Assembly: GCF_921293095.1 (NCBI RefSeq)
Contig: NC_060246.1
Location: 136,958,198-137,022,197, forward strand
Length of the DNA: 64,000 nucleotides
Source: Ischnura elegans
Taxonomy: Eukaryota; Arthropoda; Insecta; Odonata; Coenagrionidae
Direction of reading: 5' to 3'
The translations under genes were made by a program, and so were the position numbers. The notes under the pieces are model-generated. The model made no database searches, was not told where the DNA came from, and saw only the letters and a list, made by a program, of their open reading frames with translations. This document shows, piece after piece, positions 1 through 11,400 of the stretch (the first letter of the stretch is position 1; the number at the start of each line of letters is the position of its first letter).

Positions 1-1479
1 GTATCGGAGTTGTTCATTGTGACTTCAGGGCTATTATTTGATCTATTTATCCTCCATTGAAAGCGATAGATTGCGTAAATATGAAGGAATATGGTTATTC
101 TTAGGCTGATCCTAGTAAGCTTCCTGTTACTGATTCCATCATGATAACAGGGTATTTTAGTGAAACTGTAGACTTCGTCGGCGCGGAAAGTCGATGCCGA
201 GAAATGGAAAGGTAGCTGATATGCATCTGAAATGTTTTATAGTTCATAACAAAGTGAGACTAGCGTATAATATTGGCGAAAGCGTGTACTCATGTGAAAT
301 GTGTATTCTTTTGGCAGTCCGGTATAGTCTTATGGTGAACTTATTTCCACCTCGAAGCTGTCGATGATACTTTCAACTTAAAAATATCTTGCCTGGAGGG
401 CGACAGGAAGCTCTGAGGAAGCCAGACTATTAATGTTTCAATTTAGTAGCGATAATATAGACGAACTTCCAACAACTGGGGAAAGAGCAACATAGAACTG
501 CACATTCTTTGGGCAACTTTGGGTTTGACTTTCCCTCAAACACCCCATTTCCCCTGTGGTGCACATCAGTCCTATCTTTATACGATGGCCTGACAACCTT
601 TAAATGGATCCTTGGTTTATCCTGACAACCAACTAAATGGAAATTGCTGATCCACACGTCTTCCTCTATCTCCACAGTTTCCAAATCAAGGGCCGAGGAA
701 TATTCCTCTTGTGACTCAACTTTTTCTGAAAAGCAAGCCGGCGTGGAATAAAATCAAAGAATACTGCGATTCATTTTTTGTGACCACCTCTGGATTCCAT
801 TCTTTTTCCATCTACAACTTCCTTTATCTTTCGGGGTAAACTATGGGACAAGATACTGTTTAAATATTTTCATTAATTTATAACAAAATATATGTTCTAA
901 AAATACCCAAAAGCCATTTTATTAATCCGCACTGATGAGTGTAAATTAATGTGGAAGATGAATGCTGTAGACGTAGTAGTTTTCCTTAGGTTGAGTTGCA
1001 AAGTTCATGAAGTTGACAAAACGGCTAATTTTTTGGTGCGCGGAGTTATTTATTGCACTGGCCGTGTCTACATTTTTCAATTTTTTTTGTAATAAAATAA
1101 ATAAGAATTTAGGATAAAATTTCCTTTAAAATGACGTATAGTTCATTATTATAGCATGCAGTGATGCCAGGATATAAATTTGCAAAGTACAGCGGCACAT
1201 CATTTTGACGCCCACAGTAGAAGAAAACGCTGTCTTCTTGGCTGGCACTCGAATGCATGAGGATCAACGTTGCTCTATATTTTCATATTTCCTCCCTTGA
1301 TTTTAAACATCATGGGATTTTCTATGTCCTTCCGTAACTGAAATTGAACAAGTGCCATAAATAATTTGAGTCCATCGTAACCATCGAGAAACAAGTAACT
1401 CGATTTTTCTTGAGATAAGTTGAGTTTTTATTCTACGGCGGCCGAATTATCGAAAAATCTCAGTTTCAAGTTATTCAGT
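1..1479. other. No gene recognised (left edge)
   Basis: AT-rich sequence with only short open frames. The longest is an 84-codon frame on the minus strand at 430-684, which I do not recognise. No repeat ends were identified. Confidence 0.4.
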
Positions 1480-1755
1480 CGATGAAATATGGAAATATTA
1501 TTTATATTAAAGTTATCTTCGCTCACATAGCACACGGGTTTATCATTCCGTTTATTATACTCTCATTTTTCCGTAACGCTCATCCCGACAGACGGCATGC
1601 ATCGAGGCTTTTCTTCTAATTTCCTCCGTGGGAATGCAGACGAAAATTTTTTCTGGGGTGTTATTGCACAGAGGAACAATGCACCACTTGTAATTTTTCC
1701 TTACTTCACCCATGTTCTCCTTTAAACGCAACGTGGCTCTTCCAAACCAAAACAA
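1480..1755 (-). pseudogene. Decayed THAP zinc-finger domain fragment
   Basis: Read on the minus strand, the segment has the spacing of a THAP domain: a Trp-Cys-x-Val-Pro-x-Cys start (KWCIVPLCNNT), then KIFVCIP with the basic stretch EEIRRKA, and after a frame change a C-terminal part (VCYVSEDNFN) that resembles the usual CCEDHF block. The two halves are in different frames near 1555, so this copy could not make the whole domain unless an intron intervenes. THAP domains bind DNA and occur in P-element-type transposases and in host proteins. No transposase catalytic region is visible nearby, so this is probably a remnant. The domain call is from motif spacing only. Confidence 0.5.
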
Positions 1756-3282
1756 AGTTTGGGCTTGGATCTTGGACTCCTACTGAACTATGACGTCACA
1801 GCCAAAGAAAGGGGGCGGTATTTTTTAGCCCGCGGAATTCGGGAGACTTTTGGGAGTCATTTTCTAGTGTATAAACTGAATTTTAAGCGGAAAAAAGTAT
1901 ATTGCGGTACTAAGTATTTACTGTAGTATATCAGCATACTGTTTATAAAAAGTATGCAATTTCCCTATTCTTAGCTGCGCCCCTGACTCAGGTGTGTGGC
2001 GGTCTTTAGGGCCAAGCTTATAGTCTATTTTCAAAATATTTATTTCCCTGGAGTCGATAGAATAGGAATCAATCATCAATATTTTGAAAGTTTAACAATA
2101 TTACAACACCCAAAAAATGTACTAAACGAATTCATATTTCATGAAATATGATACAATAGAAGGAATATAATGATTTTATAGGAGTAGCGATAGCTGCAGT
2201 GTTATCGATGTTTAATAATTATTTTTTATTTCGCTGTTCTACGTTGATTTCAAGCCACAAAATATCATTTCATTACCTACCATTCCATTTTAAAAGGACC
2301 ACAGAAAAATAGATGGAAGTGGAAGGGGTAAAATTAAATTAAGCCAAATATCGGTATTATCATGAATTTTTTTTGTAAAGTTGTTCTAAAGGGAGTGAAC
2401 CTTGAGCCTTATATGGCCTCCCTTAGACATTCCCTAGTCATGCCAATGGCCACTACCCCCAAGAAAACAGTGTTCTCGCCTTTCAAGTTAGCCGTGCGAC
2501 TGAAGGGCTATCATTAGGTACAGAATAAGGAAATATTGTAACTGCGATTTTTGGTCGCGAATAGATACGATACGAAGTTCAACATTTGATGGAGTGCTAT
2601 AAATATTAATTTGTGCAATGCATTCAATTGCGAAATGTTTTTTCAGTCATAAACTATAATTTCAAACGTGAACTCGCCAATTATTGTAACTTTTACGGAT
2701 CACGTATTTGTAACTTTTTCGTCAAACATGTTACATGCAACTTGTTCATGTAAAATTTTACTCAGTGTAATCGCACCTTTACGTGGCTTATGCTTCGATC
2801 AATCAAGGGGTTACCAGAGGAATCCATTGTGCTGAATCTTCACCGAACGGTCAACCTGGACTGATGCGGTGATTTGTCGAATGACTGCTTTTAAACAAAA
2901 ATTTCTATTTTATTTATGCGACTGGTCTGATTCTGTATCTTAAAACGCCTTAAAACCATTTTCGCTATCGAACTTATTCCAAACCATGAAGAAATGAAGT
3001 GGGTCACAATAAAAACGCATCCGAAGGTTCAGCTGTGTCCATACTTCCTTCAGCTGTTGTAGGTATATAGCTGATATTGGCAGTTCTATGCGATTAAAAA
3101 ATTAAGAGAAAAAAATGGACTCATGTCAGAAACCCAACCGCGAACATTGTATAGTTGGCAATTCCAACTTCCTGAGCACTCGCCTCCCTGGGAACCGGGC
3201 GCTACATTGTTGACCATGTTGCACGCTGTCGGTGGCCCTGCAGAAGCACGCGTTGCTCCTCAACGAGGCGCATGGAGGTGAA
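1756..3282. other. Non-coding, upstream of innexin
   Basis: No gene or clear repeat. A palindromic TGACGTCA lies near 1792. The last few hundred bases should contain the innexin promoter and 5' UTR, but no decisive core element could be picked out. Confidence 0.35.
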
Positions 3283-3303
3283 TAAATTGTTGTGTTCGTC
3301 AAC

Positions 3304-4863
3304 ATGGACCCGAAGGTAAGAGCTATTATCATGTCGTGAAATATTTAATAGAAGATATATGTTATTCCTGCCTTGTCAATTGTATGTATAATTTTTAAAT
3401 GCAATGTGGGGGTCTTAGAATGTCAAGTCAATGCAACATTATATTTTCTTTAACCCTCTTTCTCCATCATCCTCAATTCTACGGGAATTTAGGAGCTGTT
3501 TAAAGGGATAACTACCCTTCTCAAAGTGGACGACATATGCATTGATAATGTGGTGTTTCGGCTGCATTACAAGGCCACAGTGATGGTCCTTCTAGCATTC
3601 GCTGTGGTGGTGACATCCAAAGAATATATTGGAACCCCAATTAAATGTGATACGCATGGGAAAAAAGTTGAAGTGATTGATGCATACTGTTGGATATTTT
3701 CAACGTTCACCGTGAAGGAGAAGGTGTCTGCGGAGGAACTGTCCCGAAGTGGAGTAACTCAAAAAACGCACCCTGGACTTCCACACCACCCTGGGGTGAA
3801 GCCGGTGCCTTACAATTCTTCCTCGCCGTTCCAATTCATTGAAAGAGTGGAATATCAGAAATACTATCAATGGGTCGGTTTTGTTCTAATCCTACAGGTA
3901 AGTCATCCGCATTGAGTGCAGTTTGAGCTTAACTTGTCCAAATGGTTGCGTTACTGATCGTTTGTGAACGAGTATGGATAGTATTTTTTTATTTTACAGG
4001 CAGTTCTCTTCTACGTACCATTTTACTTGTGGAATCTTTGGGAAGGTGGTCGCATTAGGAGCTTGGTGTTGTCAGTGTCGCAACCAGTTGTCGAAATGGG
4101 CGAAGGCGATGAAAGCCCTCAGAGGACGGTCGAACCCGTCGTCAAATCCTTGATTATGTATTGGGAACACCATCTTCATTATCATGACAGCTACGCCTTC
4201 CGATATGCCCTCTGTGAGCTTCTAAACCTAATTAATGTTGTCGGCCAATTTTATGTTCTTGACACTTTTCTTGGAGGAAAATTCTTGGCTTACGGGACTG
4301 CCTTAATGGGAAATGCTGAATATACTGCGTCAGAGATAATGGAGCGTGTGTTTCCAAAGGTAAATAGATAATCACAAGTGATAATTCTTGTACTGAGCGA
4401 TCATGATGGTGGACTACGATACCCCTTATAACTTGTTATTGTAGTAAAATGCGCCTCATGTCTTGACATGGATTGTTTTCTCTTTCAGTTGGCGAAGTGC
4501 ACCTACCACAGCTACGGTCCAACTGGGACGATAGTGAACACTGATGCTCTGTGTGTATTAACCCTAAATGTGGTAAATTCCAGAATATTTGTCATTCAAT
4601 GGTTCTGGTTCATGATTCTATCGTTTCTATCAGGATTTACCCTACTTTATAGATTAGCTTGCTTTTTCAGTCTTCATTTACGTGTTTCTCTGCTGAGGTC
4701 TTGCACCCGTTGTCTTAGCAAATGTCGAGTGAAGGGTGTATTACGTGTATTCAACTATGGCGATTGGTTTATTCTATATCAAATGGCCAAAAATATGAAT
4801 ATTTTAATTTTTACTAGACTTTTGTATGATTTGGCCGAAAGATTCGGTAAGCATCAGGTGTGA
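3304..4863 (+). CDS. Innexin gap-junction channel subunit, 4 exons
   Basis: Coding exons are 3304-3315, 3493-3897, 4000-4359 and 4489-4863 (stop TGA). All introns have GT-AG ends and phase 0, giving 383 residues, a normal innexin length. The start at 3304 is supported by an in-frame TAA at 3283 and by N-terminal length. The first coding exon holds only MDPK. Family marks seen: VFRLHY before membrane segment 1 (about 30-46); paired loop-1 cysteines at about 56 and 70 (the second in YCW); YYQWV at 128-132 at the start of membrane segment 2; LWNLWEGG after it; loop-2 cysteines at about 263 and 281; a WFWF fourth segment; GDWF in the C-terminal tail. Innexins form intercellular channels and hemichannels in the plasma membrane of invertebrates. 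The protein is divergent, so I do not assign it to a numbered orthologue. Confidence 0.93.
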
Positions 4864-5453
4864 GAGTTGCCCGTTTATATTTTACTCCTCGTATATGCAG
4901 TAGATAAGGACAAGATATAAATCCACATGAGGTTGAAGGAAGCTTCCATTTTTTATTTATATTTAGTCATTATTTTACATAATTTTATTCAATGAGAAGT
5001 TATTGTCATTCATTTTATGCAGCGGCGCGCGCCAGTCATACCTGCGTTTACTGCCATCTTTTGTTAGCTGCGAGGAAACGAGAGAAAAGCTGAACTCTGT
5101 CAGTATGTGTTTTCTTGCCGCCTATTGTGAACAATGTTTATATTTACAAAAATGCTAATAAAGTTGTTTAAATTGGCAAGTTAGTCTTTGTGAATTCGTA
5201 GTGTTAATTGTACCACAGCATTCATCCCGTTCAGCTGAGGATACCTATTGTGTAAGTATGGCGATCCTCGCTCTTGTGATATGTAATTATTGTGGGTGTG
5301 TTAAGTTGCTCAAGCTACCCTGTAGTACTTTTTTTGCTTACACTATTTTTTTCAAGGCATAACTAGTAGAGCATGTTACATCATCATATTTGGTTGGTTT
5401 TCAGTAGTTTTGTAGCCACTAAATGGTAGATGTTCAATTGATTAAGTGATGTT
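4864..5453 (+). promoter_or_regulatory. Innexin-CRLF3 intergenic region, probable CRLF3 promoter
   Basis: A 590-base gap between the innexin stop and the CRLF3 start. A GC-rich patch (GGCGCGCGCC, about 5024-5033) stands out in AT-rich surroundings and is a plausible CRLF3 promoter or 5' UTR region. AATAAA-type signals near 5157 could end the innexin transcript. No TATA box was convincingly placed. Confidence 0.3.
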
Positions 5454-8400
5454 ATGATGGAGAGAGTGAGTAAAACCACAATTGTTGACACAATAAATAC
5501 AGCCAAAGAATATGCAAAAAAATTAGAAGAACTAGTAAAATCCCTTGATGAAGCTGAACAGCAGGTTTGTTGTCTTTTTTATTTTGGCCTTATCCCATAC
5601 TTTGTTGAGAATTGAGTCAAGCATCAATCTATTGCTTGTATCTATATCCCTTCTAATGTAGTCCATTACATTTGAATAGCTATGGACGTATCGAGTCCTC
5701 AGGCTTAATCCATTGCCCTCGTTCATTCAAACGTAAGGTGGATTGCAGTGCGTCGATGACCCTGGGGCATATAGACGCAGCTTTCGGTGAAATCAAAACA
5801 AGACTTGTCGATTCCTTGGAAAGACGGAGGGCTGCATTGAAAGCAGAAGTGATAAGTATCCAGAAAGAAGGATTAGCACCTTTGATAGCCTGTCGTGAAA
5901 TAGTGTGTCAGAAGCTTGAAGAAACTGAAGAATATATTTTAGAGGGTAAAGCACTTCTTGGGACTGCAGTTGGCGATCTTCCCGTGGTGGATTGTTCTTC
6001 CTACTGTGAACAAGCGTCCAATTTGGGAAAGTATGTGAAAAAATTGTAGTCATGTGTGTGTTCTCTATTTTTTTCCTCAAGTCGGCAAAATTAGAGACTC
6101 AAGTCAGCATATTATTGTTCATGGTAGTATGTCATACGCACATTTGCCTCTGTTTACATGGAGCTGAAGTTTTATTTTGCGTGTGTAATAAAGTCAGCCT
6201 CTTGAGTCACTCATTTAAGCGTTAATGATACTTAGAGATTTTTCATTCCAAGCTAATGTCTCTCATTTCTGATGCTATATAAATTATCATTAATTTATTT
6301 AGTTTGCCTGCTGTTCCTAAACTAGAAGAAGTTCCACGAATTTCATTTGATCTGCGAGTTGGAGAAGTATTGCCTGACTTGCTGAAAGTGGTGGTTTCTG
6401 CTGGCCGTGTTTCTAGAATGGGACCTGTGCAGCTCACACAGCTAGAAGAAAAGCCAGGAGCTCTTCTAGTTCACTGGGAAGAGGTGAGTTCTTCATTAAC
6501 TATTTATATTTACCAGCTGACTCGGCAAACTTTGTATTGCCTATTACTTAATCTATGAACAGTTTATCTTGTATGACGTTGGGCACGTTATGGTGGAAGT
6601 TCTTAATAATAGTAAGATTACACATTGCAATATTTTCACTCTTGATAATGTTGTTTGTAACGACGAAATAAAACTCAGTGGAAATATTGCAATGTCTAAT
6701 TTTACTAATATGAACAATTTAGTTACACCATTTATAAATCAAGAGCAGCTGTATTGATTTTAATAATTTTTGACTTAACAATGAATTTTTTAAATCATTA
6801 AAACTACAAAAAATAAGTGTTACAATGGCTTGTTAGAAAGATTTTATTTATTTAAATTTATTATTTATTTAGATATTTTATGCGTGGCTTTTTTTCAATT
6901 AATTTTCTTATTTTTATGTAATAACTTATGAAATTTTGAACATTGTGGTCTTATAAAGCAGTTAATGAAGTCTAAATTTTATGTGTTTAGTTGTTCGAAT
7001 ATTTGTGTTTTTAACAGCGCAAAAATGTTATTAGGTCCAAGTCGGTTGTGTAAACTTGCCCTGTTCTTGGATCAAGTTTACACAATGGTATACCGATGTT
7101 TGAATGATGCTAAAAATAGCATGAGAACAGCCCCTATGGAGCAGCATCAGCATGTAATGGCTTTTGGCGTGCCAGTTATATCTCGGTTTGTAAAAGTGAG
7201 TTGAGTTATTATGCCCCAGTCTACCCGACACATTCATGTTTATTCTCTTGAGCCAAGCATCTTCTGATATACAACAGTTTTTGTTTTTTTATCAGGCGCA
7301 ATAACAAATAAAGCGGATGGTTTACCAACTCGTCAACATACCACTTACAATTGACCACGAGAAAAACATAGGTTTTCAAGATTCAGGCCTCAAACACTCA
7401 CCTTGTGATTTGTTAATCATCATCACGAATGCAACATGGATTGGAAATTGAATTTGTTTAAACTCAAAGCACATATCGGTTGGGGTCATGGAAATCGTCG
7501 GGATGAGAACTCCCACATCTTTGAATTTTCCTTTGAGTATAGTACTGTGAATAACATTAATTATAAGTTTTATTTAATCACCAAAGGCATTCCATTACAT
7601 ACTTTTGGTTGGTTTAGATTTCGAAGTATCATGACCGCTGAGCCAGATTTAGTTGTAAATAGTGCAGTCGTAACCCTGGCACCAAGAGGTTTAAAAATTC
7701 AGATGGATAGTTGGTGACTTGGTTGTTGTTTGTAACTCGGTCAATAGATTTGAGCGAATACAGAGCACCGTCGATTTGATTCTGAATTACAAAGTTTAAG
7801 TCATCCACATCTTCGTTCTTAGCCACCAAAATTGCTAGCTCACTCAACTGTGTGTGATTTTTGCGGTTACCAATCGTATTCGGGTACACAGCTCATCTTT
7901 CAATGAAACTAAATTGCAAAAATTCCAAGAAAATGAAATTAATCTGCTCGATTTGTCATCTGGAATATTGCCATTACCTTTAGTCAACAATTGCTTGGAA
8001 AGTTGTTTACACGTGCAGTAGCTAGACGTGTTTGTAGACGACTCAACTCTACCTGGGGTTAGCTTGAATTAAATGGTTTTTCATTTTATTTTAAAATTCA
8101 GAGATGTTTTAACTAATAAACTTTTTTTTGTTACGAAGCTCAGTCATTAAATTGGTGAAAACAATATAAATCATCTAGTTTATAGATGCAGATAACTTAA
8201 GAAGTCTATTCAATGCAACTTATGGGATGTGGCAGTGAATTAGTAACATGAAAGTTATGAATTCTAATACATTTACATAATTTTTTTTAGTAACCTTTTC
8301 TTCTTTACTAACTTTCCTACAGCAGGATAAAAGGGATGCCAGCTGGATGAAAGGGATGTTCTTGTTCACAAATGTAGAGATGCCTCTCTTTTTCTGAATG

Positions 8401-11400
8401 TAATGTGGAGAGTATTCGAGGAAAATGCGGTTGGATAAGAAAGAAGAAGGAGGTCTAGTGAAAGATCCATTCCATTAATTAGCTTTCAAATTCAACACCT
8501 TTTTAATGAGGCATTGCATATTTTTCTGTCTTCCTTATTTCAGGAAATGTGACATCTTATACGAAGATGGTGTCTTTTGAGTTTCAGTTTTGAAGGCATA
8601 TTGTTATAGGTATTTTGTTAACCCTTCCATATGTCACAAAAAGGCTTCGTTTATGTTTTGGAATCAAATGGAGAGGATTAACCAAATTTCATCATAGTCT
8701 TTTACTTCAAGAGTTGATTTTGTCAATTTTCTGGTCTAATTTGGGTGGTGTGACCCAGGTGTGAAGCATTGTTTTTGACAAAAATGGAATATGGTGACCT
8801 GTATGAATTAGATTGGAGTGGCCCACTGTAGACTGAGAACTTGTATCCTTAAGTATCCTTGAGTGTTCTAAACTTAATGCTCTCTTGATTAGTACAGTAC
8901 ACTTTCGTTAATACGAACAACGTTACTTTCGTTAATACGAACGACGTTATTACAAAGTTCTCGTTATTAGGAAGCAAATCGTTGGTCCCGGCAAAAGGCC
9001 TATCCAAGCTATAGGAAAAGAAACGTTATTGGTAATTTTCGTTTTTACAAAATTACGAACCTCAGTCCCGACCAGGCGGTTACAAAATGAACTTTATTAC
9101 GAAGTCCCATGCATAAGCAATGGCATTTAGGTGGATATTCACTACATAAAGTTTTAATAATCATGCCACGTTTAAGTTCTCCTCATGTACTGTGACCAAG
9201 AGCGTCAATTATGGTTATTTCTTCACCATAAATGCAACGTCATATAATAAGCTTCATTCCTGGGGAATCATGGTGACCAACTCATTACAGCTCGTAAATT
9301 TGATGCACAGTTAGTCCTCTTCCTATGCACACTCGATTTACGAACTTTCACAGATACCAGCATGCAAAAATTTCAAATTTTGAATTTGGCACCTTTTGAT
9401 TTAGCCATTACTACACGGAGCTGCGTAGAGGAACTCACACTCTAGGCATAATCTGAACAAGGTATCATTGAATCTGGTGTGAAGTTAGGAACTGTTCAGT
9501 GTTTCGCACGTTCTTCCTTGCTGCGGAGAGCAATTTTTTTCGGCTCCGGCTGCTTTGAACACCCAGCTATATCAATTCATCTCAATCAGAGTTAGAGCAC
9601 AATTTGTATGCAGTGTTGCATTCTGCAGGATAACCATACTCCTCGATGCCTTGCATACAGTCCGGCCGGCGAGAGTTGCCCGATGGCGGCTTAATAAGAG
9701 GAGCGTGTAACCATGTGCCAGTACGGTTTACAGTCGATCGCTGTCTCCCAAACGCACCTCACACCATCGCAAACACCACTCATACAATGTTTTCAAAGCA
9801 CGGACATAAGCCTGATCCACCAAAACATGCCCTCTCCTCGAATCACCAAAACAAATGATTCTTCCTCTGGGTCCTTCACACTCATCGTCCCTTCCGGCTC
9901 CTTCCTTCACGGAGCTCTTTGTAGACGTTTCCCTTTCTTACCTGGCAACGCTGCCCTGATCTAGGCCATTCTGCCTGTCATAGGACAACTCTCGGCGGCC
10001 GGACCCTAGGTTTATCAACTTAGGAACAAGGTCTTGGAACGTATCTAGTTCATTTATCTAACTTACTGTATTCGGAAAGATATCAACCCTCGATCACGTC
10101 ATGCCGCATTCTTCTGTTGAGAAATTGAAACGAATTTTCCTGTTTATATATATATATCCGCGTAATTTAACCGCGTTTATCATATACGGTTTTTTTTTCG
10201 ACGATTCCTAAAAGAAACGTTCATACGAACTTCGTTATTATGAACCTCCGGCTTTTCGGTCCCTTAAACTTGGTAATAACAAGAGTCTACTGTATAAGTT
10301 TCTCATAATTATTCACATTCCCATCAATGGGCAGGTTAGAGTCCCTCCCCTCCTCTACCCCCACTCCCTCCCGTTAGAGCATAAGACGTATATCAATGGC
10401 TAAGTTCTAACAACACGCAAAAGTTCTAACAACACAATCTCAAAAATAGCAACTTTTCAGGAAAGCAAAAAAGGCGATTAATTTTTTTTACTTGTACACT
10501 GAAATTAAATACCAAAAGTTCATAAAACAGAAAAAAGAAGCATTCATTAGCAAACAAAGAGTTGTTTTTTGCCTGTATTAGTTTTTAAATGTTATTACAT
10601 TTTGCTTAAGATACCTGTCTCAAACCAGCCGAATTTCAGATACGTGTTGTTAGAACTTAGCCATCGATATACAGTGTCAAAGTAAAGAAATTTTTTCCTT
10701 CAAACTCAAGAAAAATAATTCATTAGACATAACGAGTATAAAAATTTTTTTGAAGGAATTATTTGTCACTATTGATAAAGTACTGCTGTAATTGTATTAT
10801 ATTTTTTTATTTTGTATTATTATGCCTTTTCTTTGCTTTAATGTCATAACCACAATGACTATCGTTCTAGTTTTGATCCAGCATAACTTTGTCAGTTATT
10901 TTTTCCTAGATCAGATACATGGTTTTCTATTGCATATGCCAGGATTATTAATGTCTCACGTTAGTGATTCAACTTTGTATCATCTACATGATAATTGTGG
11001 TTGGAGTCAGTCTTCCTTGATCACAAATGTTTTTAATTCCTTAAAATGCATTTGCTGCAATTCTTCACTTGAAAATTTCTGTAGATATTTGTGTTTCCAA
11101 GGCCCTAACATTTTCCAAAATCCCTAGCTTATTCCAATGTGTTGCTGTTAATTTGTGCTGTGCTCAGTTTTTACCACACACAGTTTACATCATAGCTTTT
11201 CACGGTATCCTACTGCCTAGTGATTTGGTAGTTTATCACCAATTCTATAGGTCTATAGTTATGTAATCAATTCAGGTTTCTATTTGTTTATTTACTAATT
11301 TAATAAGCCCATCAATAATTACAATAGATTTGAATGCATCTTGTGGCAATTACCATATGTCTGAAAATTTTCACTTTTATGTACTCTTTCACTCCAATTA

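Noticed and set aside
9646-9964. Overlapping plus frames of 70-83 codons
   Set aside because: They fall in the GC-richer inverted-repeat part of a Tigger-like element and show no family features.
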